Assembly (NCBI RefSeq): GCF_050613145.1
Contig: NZ_CP192507.1
Coordinates: forward strand, 62,001 to 126,000
DNA: 64,000 nucleotides
From: Lysinibacillus_B sp050613145
GTDB lineage: Bacteria > Bacillota > Bacilli > Bacillales_A > Planococcaceae
Direction: 5' to 3'
The translations under genes were made by a program, and so were the position numbers. The notes beneath the pieces were generated by a model. The model saw nothing but the letters and a program-made list of their open reading frames with translations, was not told the origin of the DNA and searched no databases. Shown here in pieces: positions 53,161 through 62,486 of this stretch (positions within the stretch are counted from its first letter, which is position 1; each line of letters starts with the position of its first letter).

Positions 53161-55146
53161 TCACTCCTTTATATTTCTGATTTTTCTGACTACCGTAGAG
53201 GGATTAACATCTAGAATCTTCGCCATTTGACGATAGGAAATATTTTTTTCATTTAGTAAAAACAGTAGTTCTTTTTCGAGTTCTTTCACCGCCGTTTTAA
53301 GTGGTAAAATATCATTTACAATAATAGACTTTTTGCTTATATCTTCTTGAAGAGCGAGTAATTGTTTAATATGAAAAGCATGAAATAGCGTGCGGTGAGA
53401 TGATAAAACGAGTCGTTCTAACAGTGAGAAAATTTCTTTTAAGTTTTCTGTCCATTGTTGCCGCAGTAGAAATTGAATCGCATCGGCGGTTAACGTAATC
53501 GAACGATGATGTTTTTCACTTAGAAGATGAATAAAATGTTGGATAATTGTTTTGGTTTCTTCAGGTTTTTCAGCAATGGGCGGTATATGAAATGTAATGG
53601 CATTAATCAAATAATAAAGTTTTTCGCTGAAATTAGGTTTCTGGCCAAATGAAACATCTGTGCTAATAGAAGCCATGATTCGAATATTTATAGTAGAAGC
53701 CTGTTGCTCTATGAGAGAAGCAAGTCTTTCCTGTAACGTATAGGGTAAATAATCAATATTTTTGAAGTACAATGTGCCATTTGTAGCGAGTGAAAATAAA
53801 TAATACCCTTCAAGAGTAGTGGTGAATAATACATACTCCAATTCGTTTTTTGTTTTTGTTCTACAGTCAATTTCGATAAACGGCGCCTTTTTACGTTCAC
53901 TATTTAACACAATTTGTTTCGCTAATGTGGAACGACCTGTACCGATAGCTCCTTTAATTAAGACGGAGGAGCTTACTTTCGCAATTTGTTTGATTTTGTT
54001 TGTCAGTTCTGTCGAATACGAAACAATGGAGTCATTTGTTAGTGTAAATACATGATGAAGTTGCTGCTGGAGTGCGTTTATTTTTTTTAGATGTTGAGAC
54101 GTTGTTGTAATGTTGGAAATGCGTACAACGATGCGGTCGATTGTGCGCTGTTCTTGATTGGTGATAATAGAAAAATGAACATCTAATACTTGTTGATGAC
54201 GATTTGTCATGCGAATGGTACTTTGTGTTTTTTTATTTTGGATAATGTCTTGCAATGCTTGAGAAAACTTAACCCGTTGAGATTCTTCATACATAATAGA
54301 TATATAGAATTGATGAAATAAAGCATTCTGACGCAGAATATCTCCATTTGGATCCATAATAGCAATGCCATGTTCACTCGTGTCCATTAGCATTTCATTT
54401 TCACGGACTAATTGGCGGTACGTTTCTAACTCGGAGGTAAGGGACTCTATTTTTGAAATGTCCTCAAATACACCGATAGCCCCTACAAGCTGTTTGCCGT
54501 CAAAAATGGGCTCACGGTGAGAAATATACCAACGTTTACGCACCTTATATTTTTCTACTTGTCCTTGCCCTGTTTGAAGTACTTGAAGTAATCCTTTTGG
54601 TGGAACGACATCTGTAATAAAGCGACCAATTGCTTTTTCGAGTGGGACACCAGAGATTTTTTCACCTGCCTGGTTCATCATCGTAATATTGCCTTGAATA
54701 TCGACTGCCATAATGCCACTCGGTACAGCTTGAAAAACCGTTTTATAATGTTTTAATTGAAACTGTTGTGTTTTTGCAACAGCCTCATAAAAGGTAGCTT
54801 TATCAATGCAGCCCATATATTTATTATCTTGCTTAATAATGAGTAAATGTGTATCCGCGGGCCATTCGTATTTTATCGATGGAATATGTGTGACTATAGT
54901 AAATTGTTTATTGACCATACGAGCGAATGCTCTCAGTTGATCGATATCTTCTATATAGTCGAACCCCATTTTCATGCAATACTGTAATAAGTCCATGGCG
55001 GTAAAGAAGCCTTCTAATTTGCCGAAGCGTCCAATGATCATACCGTAACGATAAGCTTGAGTTGTCATGGTGTTTAATAGATGAAGTAGCGTAGTTGTAT
55101 CGCTAGGGAAAATCCCTATAGGTTGTAGCTTAATAGTTTGTTCCAT
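53161..55146 (-). CDS. PAS/AAA+/Fis-type regulator of the acyl-CoA operon, degenerate
   Basis: 661 residues: N-terminal CBS-like region, PAS domains near 135-235 and 250-350, an AAA+ region (~365-580) and a TyrR/Fis-type helix-turn-helix (SYRQMAKILDVNPSTVVRKI, 632-651). It resembles sigma-54 activators such as BkdR, but the Walker A is GAIGTGRSTL (Lys to Arg), the GAFTGA loop is missing (LEYVLFTTTLEGYYLFSLA) and Walker B reads GTLYFKNI instead of GTLFLDEI. It is thus unlikely to remodel sigma-54 polymerase; like TyrR it may act on SigA promoters as a ligand-sensing repressor or activator. ATG 55146 has AAAGGAG upstream; hbd follows after 5 bases. Confidence 0.85.
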   Translation of the reverse strand: MEQTIKLQPIGIFPSDTTTLLHLLNTMTTQAYRYGMIIGRFGKLEGFFTAMDLLQYCMKMGFDYIEDIDQLRAFARMVNKQFTIVTHIPSIKYEWPADTHLLIIKQDNKYMGCIDKATFYEAVAKTQQFQLKHYKTVFQAVPSGIMAVDIQGNITMMNQAGEKISGVPLEKAIGRFITDVVPPKGLLQVLQTGQGQVEKYKVRKRWYISHREPIFDGKQLVGAIGVFEDISKIESLTSELETYRQLVRENEMLMDTSEHGIAIMDPNGDILRQNALFHQFYISIMYEESQRVKFSQALQDIIQNKKTQSTIRMTNRHQQVLDVHFSIITNQEQRTIDRIVVRISNITTTSQHLKKINALQQQLHHVFTLTNDSIVSYSTELTNKIKQIAKVSSSVLIKGAIGTGRSTLAKQIVLNSERKKAPFIEIDCRTKTKNELEYVLFTTTLEGYYLFSLATNGTLYFKNIDYLPYTLQERLASLIEQQASTINIRIMASISTDVSFGQKPNFSEKLYYLINAITFHIPPIAEKPEETKTIIQHFIHLLSEKHHRSITLTADAIQFLLRQQWTENLKEIFSLLERLVLSSHRTLFHAFHIKQLLALQEDISKKSIIVNDILPLKTAVKELEKELLFLLNEKNISYRQMAKILDVNPSTVVRKIRNIKE

Positions 55147-55172
55147 GGAAAGTCTCCTTTCTCGCTAGAGGG

Positions 55173-55190
55173 TGTTGCGAATTTGCAACA
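55173..55190. promoter_or_regulatory. Palindrome in the regulator leader, operator candidate
   Basis: TGTTGCGAATTTGCAACA, 8 of 9 pairs symmetric, 27-44 bases before the regulator start. A half site GCAACA recurs near 55373 and GCGTTGC near 55198. Confidence 0.5.
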
Positions 55191-55588
55191 TAATCTGCGT
55201 TGCTTTCTAAAGTATTAGCTTGATAGAGTAGTGGAAATCCAAGTATATACCGCAAATAAAACGTAACATATTCTCTTTTGTGTATCAAATATGCTTTTAA
55301 ATGTTTTTTAGTTGTCGTTTGGTTGTATTATTGAATTTATAATATTGATAAAATATAAAGTGATGCATATTAGCAACAGTCTAGAAAAAAATGCATAACA
55401 GTAAAGACGTGAATTAAATGGCTATAACATAATGTTTTTTAAATATAGTAAAAAATAGGTTATTAATTTTTGTTATGAATGGATACATAAATCCAACGGT
55501 GGAAAATGAGTACGTGTACTGTACTATTATCTAGAGAATGTTATGTGTTATGATTTCTCTAAATGGATTTGATAGGTGTGAGTGACAA
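55191..55588. other. Divergent intergenic region, regulator / coaX
   Basis: AT-rich and non-coding. It must carry promoters for the minus-strand operon and coaX. I found no convincing sigma-54 (-24/-12) site on the minus strand and only the weak extended -10 for coaX. Confidence 0.5.
55546..55554 (+). promoter_or_regulatory. Extended -10 promoter of coaX
   Basis: TGTTATGAT, extended -10 about 35 bases before coaX; no clear -35. Confidence 0.4.
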
Positions 55589-56356
55589 ATGATTTTAGTA
55601 CTTGATGCAGGGAATTCTAGTATTGTGCTCGGTGTATATAAAAACGACCGCCTTGTATTCCATTGGCGTATGGAGACAAATCGTCATAAAACGGAAGATG
55701 AATACGCTATGCAAGTAAAAGTGTTCTTTGTACATGCAGGCATCTCATTTGACCAGATTACAGGAATTATCATATCCTCAGTTGTACCGCCAATAATGTT
55801 TGCGCTTGAAGAAATGTGTCATAAATATTTTCGAGTAAAGCCGATTATTGTTGGACCTGGTGTGAAGACAGGGCTTAATATTAAATATGAAAACCCACGT
55901 GAAGTAGGGGCTGATCGCATTGTCAATGCCATAGCCGCTTTGCATGAATATGGTGAGCAATCACTGATTATCGTTGATTTTGGTACGGCAAATACGTACT
56001 GCTATATTAATGAAAAAGGTGAATATATGGGAGGAGCCATTGCACCGGGCATTGCAATCTCAACAGAAGCGCTTTATACGAGAGCGTCAAAATTGCCGCG
56101 CATTGAAATTGCTAAGACGCCACATATTGTCGGGAAAAATACTGTATCGGCAATGCAAGCAGGTATTTATTATGGCTTTGTTGGGCAAGTCGAGGGCATT
56201 GTAAGTCGTATGAAAGCACAAAGTAAGACAGAGCCGCTTGTGATTGCAACTGGTGGATTGGCGAGCTTAATTGCAAATGAAACAAAGATGATTGATATAG
56301 TTGAACCGTTTTTAACGTTAAAAGGTTTATATATCATTTATAAACGGAATCAATAA
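55589..56356 (+). CDS. coaX: Type III pantothenate kinase
   Basis: First step of coenzyme A synthesis: pantothenate plus ATP. The 255-residue product has the ASKHA-fold motifs LVLDAGNSSIVLGVY, VGADRIVNA, IIVDFGTANTYCYI and GGAIAPGIAIS. ATG 55589 with GGTGTGAGTG upstream. In Bacillus ftsH and coaX adjoin; here the acyl-CoA operon is between them. hslO follows 18 bases later. Confidence 0.96.
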   Translation: MILVLDAGNSSIVLGVYKNDRLVFHWRMETNRHKTEDEYAMQVKVFFVHAGISFDQITGIIISSVVPPIMFALEEMCHKYFRVKPIIVGPGVKTGLNIKYENPREVGADRIVNAIAALHEYGEQSLIIVDFGTANTYCYINEKGEYMGGAIAPGIAISTEALYTRASKLPRIEIAKTPHIVGKNTVSAMQAGIYYGFVGQVEGIVSRMKAQSKTEPLVIATGGLASLIANETKMIDIVEPFLTLKGLYIIYKRNQ

Positions 56357-56374
56357 GAAATGAGGAATGACATC

Positions 56375-57265
56375 ATGGGAGATTATTTAGTAAGAGCTAT
56401 TGGCTATAACGGTCAAGTACGTGCATTTGCTACACGTACAACAGAAACAGTAGGAGAAGCACAACGCCGTCATAACACGTGGCCAGTCGTTTCAGCGGCA
56501 TTAGGTCGTTCGATGACGGCAGCTGTGATGATGGGCGCGATGCTAAAAGGTGAGGACAAGTTAACGGTCAAAATTGAAGGAAACGGTCCAATTGGTCCTA
56601 TGATTATTGATACGGATGCAAAAGGCGATGTGCGCGGCTATGTAACAAATGGCCAAGTACACTTTGATTTAAATGAATATGGCAAACTCGATGTCCGTGC
56701 TGGGGTAGGAACAGAAGGCTTCATGACTGTTGTAAAAGACCTTGGAATGCGTGATATGTTCTCCGGTCAAACACCGATTGTTTCAGGTGAAATTGCTGAA
56801 GATTTCACATACTATTTCGCAACGAGTGAACAAGTGCCTTCATCAGTCGGGCTTGGTGTGTTAGTAAATCCAGATAACACGATTCTTGCGGCTGGTGGCT
56901 TTATTCTGCAAATTATGCCTGGTTGTGAAGAGGAAACAATCGAATCAATCGAAAAGCATTTAAGTACAATGGAGCCTGTTTCAAAAATGATTGAAAAAGG
57001 GATGACACCAGAGCAAATTTTAGAAGCGGTTCTAGGTGAAGAAGGAAATGTCCAAATTTTAAGCACAATGCCGGTACGATTCCAATGTCAGTGTTCGAAA
57101 GATCGATTTGGTGCAGCAATTCTTGGTTTAGGTGTGAAGGAAATTCAAGACATGATTGATGAGCAAGGTGAAATTGAAACACAATGCCACTTCTGTCTAC
57201 AAACATATGATTTTTCTGAAGCGGAATTGCAAGGGTTAATTGATGAAATCAATGCACAACAATAA
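56375..57265 (+). CDS. hslO: Redox-regulated chaperone Hsp33
   Basis: Holdase activated by oxidation and unfolding. The 296-residue product has the C-terminal zinc switch CQCSKDRF and CHFC (CxC-x~30-CxxC). GDYLVRAIGYNGQVRAFA is the typical N-terminus. ATG 56375 has ATGAGGA 8 bases upstream. Its last codons overlap the next gene by about 23 bases. Confidence 0.96.
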   Translation: MGDYLVRAIGYNGQVRAFATRTTETVGEAQRRHNTWPVVSAALGRSMTAAVMMGAMLKGEDKLTVKIEGNGPIGPMIIDTDAKGDVRGYVTNGQVHFDLNEYGKLDVRAGVGTEGFMTVVKDLGMRDMFSGQTPIVSGEIAEDFTYYFATSEQVPSSVGLGVLVNPDNTILAAGGFILQIMPGCEEETIESIEKHLSTMEPVSKMIEKGMTPEQILEAVLGEEGNVQILSTMPVRFQCQCSKDRFGAAILGLGVKEIQDMIDEQGEIETQCHFCLQTYDFSEAELQGLIDEINAQQ

Positions 57266-58202
57266 TAAATCCGTACCACCTACACCAACCAATGTACGAC
57301 TAACGCAACGTCGATTAAAAACGAAGCCTGCTTTAACAGTAATGGGTATTTTATTACTAGGGAATATATTTTGGTTTATGCTATGGATTTGGCCATCAGG
57401 AAGCGACAATCAAGGCGACGAGGAAATCGTCGCTACGATTGCTGGTGAGGAAATTACACGTCAACAATGGCTTGCTGAAATAGAAAGTCGCTATGGAAAA
57501 GAGACATTACAAGATTTAGTCAATGAAGCTGTCATGGAAAAAGCAGCTGAGAAATACGACATTAAAGTTACAGAAGATGAAATTGATTTAGAGATGGCGC
57601 TCATGCGTTCAGCACAAGGTACAAATGATACAGAAAACTTAACAGAAGAACAATTACGACAAAAAGTACGTGCGCAGTTAATTTTAGAAAAGGTATTGGC
57701 AAAAGACATTATTATTGAAGAGGAACAAACATCTACATACTATGAAGAAAATAAGTCTTTATACAATATCCCAACTTCATATCGTACAAGCATGATTGTC
57801 GTAGCATCGAAGGCAGATGCTCAAAGTGTTGAAAAAGAATTGGCAAGTGGTTCAGATTTTTCTGTATTAGCGCGAGAACGTTCTTTAGATGCAGCCTCAG
57901 CTAGCCTAGGTGGCAATATCGGCTTTATTACAGAAGAGCAAGATACGGTTGATGCTGCGATTCGACAGACGGTTGCCAAGTTAAAAAAGGATGAGACAAG
58001 CAATCCAATAAAGCTAAACGATGGGCGCTATGCATTAGTGCAACTGCTAGAAACGATAGAAGGGCAATCTTTTGCTTTTGAAGAAGTAAAGGAACAAATT
58101 GCACGTGAAATGGCGATGGAGCAATTATCAGCCACGATTACACCAGAAGCTTTTTGGGCAGATTTTGATGCGACTTGGTTTTACGGTGAAGAAATGAAAT
58201 AG
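57243..58202 (+). CDS. Membrane-anchored PpiC-type peptidyl-prolyl isomerase (PrsA/YacD-like)
   Basis: 319 residues. A single N-terminal span (ALTVMGILLLGNIFWFMLWI, ~30-50) with a basic cytoplasmic leader places the rest outside the cell. A SurA-N-like region (~65-160) is followed by a parvulin domain (~175-270) with SMIVVASKADAQSVEKELA, ASLGGNIGFI and the ALVQLLETIEG end. No lipobox Cys, unlike PrsA. ATG 57243 has AAGGG 8 bases upstream and lies inside hslO. Matches the yacD position in Bacillus. Confidence 0.88.
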   Translation: MKSMHNNNKSVPPTPTNVRLTQRRLKTKPALTVMGILLLGNIFWFMLWIWPSGSDNQGDEEIVATIAGEEITRQQWLAEIESRYGKETLQDLVNEAVMEKAAEKYDIKVTEDEIDLEMALMRSAQGTNDTENLTEEQLRQKVRAQLILEKVLAKDIIIEEEQTSTYYEENKSLYNIPTSYRTSMIVVASKADAQSVEKELASGSDFSVLARERSLDAASASLGGNIGFITEEQDTVDAAIRQTVAKLKKDETSNPIKLNDGRYALVQLLETIEGQSFAFEEVKEQIAREMAMEQLSATITPEAFWADFDATWFYGEEMK

Positions 58203-58264
58203 AGAAAAGAAACAGTGAAATCTAGTACGAGTGCACTGAAAAGCTTTTGTTTTTTAATAAAAAT

Positions 58265-58302
58265 AAGGCACTTTCTGTTCAAATGGACAGAAAGTGCCTT
58301 AT
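58265..58302. terminator. Bidirectional terminator
   Basis: TAAGGCACTTTCTGT / ACAGAAAGTGCCTTA with an 8-base loop. The T-run is best on the minus strand, for the SLH gene, but it also lies between convergent genes. Confidence 0.8.
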
Positions 58303-58349
58303 GTCTTTAAAAGGAAGGATAAGTCTTATATCCCGTTTATTTTTTTCGG

Positions 58350-59474
58350 TTAATTATTAGCGATAGCTTCAGTTAACATATCTTCAAAGTTCTCTTCATC
58401 ATAGACAATGTTATAAATTTTCCAAGTTTCGTCTGCTGTTTTCTTTAAATATGCAGTTCCTGACAAATCCATTGTCATTTCAAAAGACATGTCCATGTCT
58501 GGTTCACTCATGGAAATATGAACTTTTAAATTGTCTACTTTCACTTCTGCAAAACGCTTATTTAAGGAAACAATGCTGCTTGAATGCTCGCCCACTTGCT
58601 CCATTGTAATGGAACCAGATGAATAGTCAGGATCATCTAGTGTACTCAGATTATCAAGTGAATAGGCTAGATAATAACCGACTGTTGTTTCGCGATAAAG
58701 AGCTTCCAACGCTTCACGATCTTGTTGTTCAGATTGTAGTAATAACTCTTCTGTGACGTTACGATTTACAGTTTGAATCACTGAAAGTTCATCTTCAGCA
58801 GTCCCAGATTCTAGATGTAATGCGCGGTCAATCATCAATACGGCATGAGAACGTTTCGCAAAATTACTCGGTTTGAACTCGTCTCCATAACCATTTACGA
58901 TTCCGACACCTGCTATTTTTACAATTGCTTCATAAGCAAAGTTTTTTTGAGTGACATCTTTGAAAGTTTTTTCTGTCGTTGAAAAATCCACCGTCTCATT
59001 GAATGCACGATAAATCATAACAGCCATTTGAGCACGTGTAATCTTATCATTTGGTTTAAAGGTTCCATCTACTTTGCCAGTAATAATCCCTCTGCTACTA
59101 GCAATTTGCACATAGTGATAATACCAATCTGAAGAATTTACATCAGGGAACGTTTTTTTGATGTCACCACTTGTTAAATGCATAGCATTAACCAAAATTT
59201 TTGTGAATTGTGCACGGGTAATATTATTTTCTGGTTTTAAAAGAATGGATGTATACTCATATTCTTCCCCATCTTCTTCATAAATCACTGTTTCTTCATA
59301 TCCATCTATGATATCTGCATACAAAAAGCGTTCTAATTGTTCATATGCGCCATGCCCGTAATCTACATCATCTATGTAATATTGATCAATCGTTTTTTCT
59401 GCTGCAAAAGCAGGTGTTATAGAAGGAAGACTAAAAGTAACAAGTAAAGCTAATAAAATACGAACTGTCTTCAA
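58350..59474 (-). CDS. Secreted protein with S-layer homology domains
   Basis: 374 residues with a signal peptide (VRILLALLVTFSLPSITPAFA). Residues ~30-250 contain three SLH repeats, recognisable by ITRAQFTKILVNAM, FPDVNSSDWYYHYV, ITRAQMAVMIYRAF and FKDVTQKNFAYEAI; these bind pyruvylated secondary cell-wall polymer. The C-terminal ~120 residues are a beta-rich NTF2-like domain of unknown role. The start is TTG 59474, preceded by GGAGAGGGG at 8 bases; ATG 59510 is upstream of that site. Not part of the usual hslO-cysK order. Confidence 0.88.
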   Translation of the reverse strand: MKTVRILLALLVTFSLPSITPAFAAEKTIDQYYIDDVDYGHGAYEQLERFLYADIIDGYEETVIYEEDGEEYEYTSILLKPENNITRAQFTKILVNAMHLTSGDIKKTFPDVNSSDWYYHYVQIASSRGIITGKVDGTFKPNDKITRAQMAVMIYRAFNETVDFSTTEKTFKDVTQKNFAYEAIVKIAGVGIVNGYGDEFKPSNFAKRSHAVLMIDRALHLESGTAEDELSVIQTVNRNVTEELLLQSEQQDREALEALYRETTVGYYLAYSLDNLSTLDDPDYSSGSITMEQVGEHSSSIVSLNKRFAEVKVDNLKVHISMSEPDMDMSFEMTMDLSGTAYLKKTADETWKIYNIVYDEENFEDMLTEAIANN

Positions 59475-59668
59475 TGGTTTGACCCCTCTCCTTATATATT
59501 TTGAATGCATGAATTATATTACTTAATATTAATTTAAAAGAATACAAGAATAATATGGGAATAACATAAGCTCAAAATATAAAAAAGTGCCCCTTTTCTA
59601 GTACTGCGCTGCTTTGTATATATTTTTAATTGTTCTGAAAATTTATTGTAAAAGTACAGCCTATTACA

Positions 59669-59697
59669 TTGACAATGGTTTGGTAAATTGTTAAGAT
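59669..59697 (+). promoter_or_regulatory. SigA promoter of cysK
   Basis: TTGACA (59669-59674), 17 bases, TAAGAT (59692-59697). Confidence 0.8.
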
Positions 59698-59753
59698 ACA
59701 ATTAATAAAAACCTATTTACTTGGTAGGGATTAAAAGAAGGGAAGATGTGGAT

Positions 59754-60689
59754 ATGAGTAAATTAGCCAATTCTGTAGCGGAATTAGTAGGACGTACACC
59801 TATCGTTAAATTAAACAATGCAACAGGTGAAAATGAAGGGACAGTATACGTAAAATTAGAATACTTCAACCCAGGTTCATCAGTAAAAGACCGTCTTGCA
59901 TTAGCGATGATCGAAGCAGCTGAAAAAGACGGCACATTAAAGCCGGGTGGTACGATTATTGAACCGACTTCAGGGAATACAGGTATTGGTCTTGCAATGA
60001 TTGCTGCTGCAAAAGGTTATAAAGCCATTCTTGTAATGCCAGAAACAATGTCTTTAGAGCGTCGTAATTTATTACGTGCATACGGTGCACAGTTAGTATT
60101 AACACCTGGTCCTGAAGGGATGAAAGGTGCTATTGCAAAAGCAGAAGAATTAGCTGCTTCTGAAGGCTACTTCTTACCACAGCAGTTTAAAAACGAAGCA
60201 AATGCTGAAATTCACCGTTTAACAACAGGTCCAGAAATCGTGGAAGCATTTGATGCAGAAGGTTTAAAATTAGATGCATTTGTAGCGGGTATCGGTACGG
60301 GTGGTACAATTACAGGTGCTGGGCAAGTGTTAAAAGCACAGTTCCCAGAAATCGAAATCATTGCTGTAGAGCCAAAAGATTCACCAGTATTATCTGGCGG
60401 AAACCCTGGCCCACATAAAATCCAAGGGATCGGTGCAGGTTTCGTACCAGACGTATTAAACACAGAAATTTATTCTTCTGTATTCCCAGTAGAAAACGAA
60501 GTAGCGTTTGAAACGGCACGTAAAGTAGCTCGTGAAGAAGGGATTTTAGCGGGTATTTCTTCAGGTGCAGCGATTCATGCGGCAATCGAAACGGCGAAAC
60601 GTTTAGGAAAAGGCGCCAATGTACTAGCAGTCGTACCATCAAATGGTGAGCGTTACCTATCTACACCTTTATATCAATTTGAAGACTAA
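59754..60689 (+). CDS. cysK: Cysteine synthase A
   Basis: PLP enzyme making cysteine from O-acetylserine and sulfide. The 311-residue product has the PLP-lysine motif NPGSSVKDRLALAMI, the loop EPTSGNTGIGLA, GIGTGGTITG (phosphate cup) and SSGAAIHAA. ATG 59754 is weakly supported by AAGGGAAG 10 bases upstream; starts at 59721 would add 11 unconserved residues. Its own promoter is near consensus; in Bacillus it is CymR-repressed, but I did not find a clear CymR box. Confidence 0.97.
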   Translation: MSKLANSVAELVGRTPIVKLNNATGENEGTVYVKLEYFNPGSSVKDRLALAMIEAAEKDGTLKPGGTIIEPTSGNTGIGLAMIAAAKGYKAILVMPETMSLERRNLLRAYGAQLVLTPGPEGMKGAIAKAEELAASEGYFLPQQFKNEANAEIHRLTTGPEIVEAFDAEGLKLDAFVAGIGTGGTITGAGQVLKAQFPEIEIIAVEPKDSPVLSGGNPGPHKIQGIGAGFVPDVLNTEIYSSVFPVENEVAFETARKVAREEGILAGISSGAAIHAAIETAKRLGKGANVLAVVPSNGERYLSTPLYQFED

Positions 60690-60778
60690 TTGCTACTGAA
60701 GTAAGAAATATTCACATACAATGTACTTTTACTGAAATAGGAATAGAGGATTTACTCGTTTAGAACGAGCTCTCTTAT

Positions 60779-60903
60779 AGGGGATGTCCAGAAAGTGAAA
60801 ACTTTCCGGGCGTCCCCTTCTTCTTGATTAATATCCACTAAGGAATATTGTTCCCCGTGGTGTTCGCATCAACATGCTCTCTCAAAATGTCTTTTCAGAG
60901 GGC
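60779..60903. repeat. Double-hairpin repeat, copy 2, after cysK
   Basis: First hairpin AGGGGATGTCCAGAAAGT / ACTTTCCGGGCGTCCCCT with a GAAA loop (60779-60818), acting as the cysK terminator. The second is GCTCTCT / AGAGGGC (60876-60903) enclosing CAAAATGTCTTTTC, the same loop as in copy 1 with a different stem. Between them TATTGTTCC and GCATCAACATGC match copy 1. The rest of the gap to pabB shows no gene. Confidence 0.75.
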
Positions 60904-61073
60904 TCTTTTTTGCATATAAGCATGGCGTTTTTAGCAGGATATCTGCATAATAAAGAACGTCGCGTATACTCGTGGCAGCTAAGGGAGATACCTTTCCAAT
61001 ATTTCCTGTTAGCTTTATTTTCATTTTTTCAGTTTAATAGTAATTAATTGTAGAACAATTGGAGGTTTTTTAG

Positions 61074-62486
61074 ATGGGATTGAACGTTGAATCGTTATCA
61101 TTTTCAATGACGAAGGATGCGTTTTTTTATAGCTTCAAAGAACAAACGGCAAACGAAACAGCCTATGTATTTTTAGAAAGTGGTCGTGGCGGTCACCATT
61201 CCATTGCAGCAATGCGTCCGTTCGCAACGACAAAATCTGTAGAAGACGGCTTACATATACAGTGGCGTAATGGAAATGTAGAGGTACGTGAAGGGGAAGC
61301 GTTAGCACAGTTAGAACTACTCATTAATGAATTTGGCTTACAGCGCGATATGCATTTACCTTTCTTTCAAGGCGGTGCGATCGGGTTTATTTCATATGAT
61401 TATGTACGTACGATCGAAGTATTACCTACAGTAGCAGAAGATGATTTACAAGTGCCGGATCTGTTCTTTTATTTATTTGATAGTTGGGCCGTCCATGATG
61501 TAAAAGAAAATACCGTTACATTGATGAAATTATCGACAAGCGATGTGGATTTGCAACAGTGGGCGAGTGACTGGCAATCTCAAGCGGAAACAGGGCTAGG
61601 CAAGCGCCTGTTTGACCAAGAAAAGGCTGTTGAAATAAAGCCGGATGAAAGCGAATTAACCGTATCATTTTCAGGAGAAGCGTTTGAAGGCGCAGTCCAA
61701 AAAATTCAACATTATATTGGGCAAGGTGATGTGTTCCAAGTGAATTTGTCGGTTCGTCAAGCAAAGCAGTTACAAACGACACCTATGACGATGTATGAAG
61801 CAGTACGTTCATTTAACCCATCACCATATATGGCGTTTATCGCGAATGAGAATTTTGCGGTTGTGAGTGGTTCACCCGAATTACTCATTAAGCGTGACGG
61901 GAAAGAGCTTTCTACTCGCCCGATTGCGGGAACACGTCCGCGTGGTCAATCGGATGAGGAGGATATCGCATTAGCAAATGAACTCATTCAACATGAAAAA
62001 GAACGTGCGGAACACGTCATGCTCGTAGATTTAGAACGCAATGACCTTGGGAAAGTATCTGCATATGGGACAGTAGAAGTGAATGAATTTATGGTCATTG
62101 AGCGCTACTCGCATGTTATGCATATTGTGTCCAATGTGCGCGGGGAGTTAGCGGATAACAAGTCTAATACAGACGTAATTCGCGCCATGTTCCCAGGCGG
62201 TACGATTACAGGTGCGCCTAAAATTCGGACGATGGAAATTATTGAAGAGTTAGAGCCAGTAAGACGTGGTTTATATACGGGATCGATTGGATGGATTGGC
62301 TATACAGGCGATATGGAATTAAATATTGTCATTCGTACAGCGTTCATTCAAGACGACATCGCATATATTCAGGCTGGCGCTGGTATTGTGATTGATTCGA
62401 TTCCTGCGAATGAATTTATCGAGTCATTAAATAAAGCGAAAGCCATGTGGCAAGCAAAAGCGATGGCGGAAGGAGTATCATCATGA
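61074..62486 (+). CDS. pabB: Aminodeoxychorismate synthase, large subunit
   Basis: Aminates chorismate for folate synthesis, with ammonia from PabA. The chorismate-binding domain (~215-465) shows KIQHYIGQGDVFQVNLS, SGSPELLIK, RPIAGTRPRG, HVMLVDLERNDLG, and FPGGTITGAPKIRTMEII. 470 residues. ATG 61074 follows GGAGG. Its TGA overlaps pabA by 4 bases. TrpE is the close relative; the pabA-pabC-folP context decides. Confidence 0.95.
   Translation: MGLNVESLSFSMTKDAFFYSFKEQTANETAYVFLESGRGGHHSIAAMRPFATTKSVEDGLHIQWRNGNVEVREGEALAQLELLINEFGLQRDMHLPFFQGGAIGFISYDYVRTIEVLPTVAEDDLQVPDLFFYLFDSWAVHDVKENTVTLMKLSTSDVDLQQWASDWQSQAETGLGKRLFDQEKAVEIKPDESELTVSFSGEAFEGAVQKIQHYIGQGDVFQVNLSVRQAKQLQTTPMTMYEAVRSFNPSPYMAFIANENFAVVSGSPELLIKRDGKELSTRPIAGTRPRGQSDEEDIALANELIQHEKERAEHVMLVDLERNDLGKVSAYGTVEVNEFMVIERYSHVMHIVSNVRGELADNKSNTDVIRAMFPGGTITGAPKIRTMEIIEELEPVRRGLYTGSIGWIGYTGDMELNIVIRTAFIQDDIAYIQAGAGIVIDSIPANEFIESLNKAKAMWQAKAMAEGVSS

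Noticed and set aside
55147..55330. Sigma-54 (-24/-12) promoter for the acyl-CoA operon
   Set aside because: A TTGCA half exists on the minus strand near the palindrome, but the -24 GG is absent at the right distance, and the regulator lacks GAFTGA.
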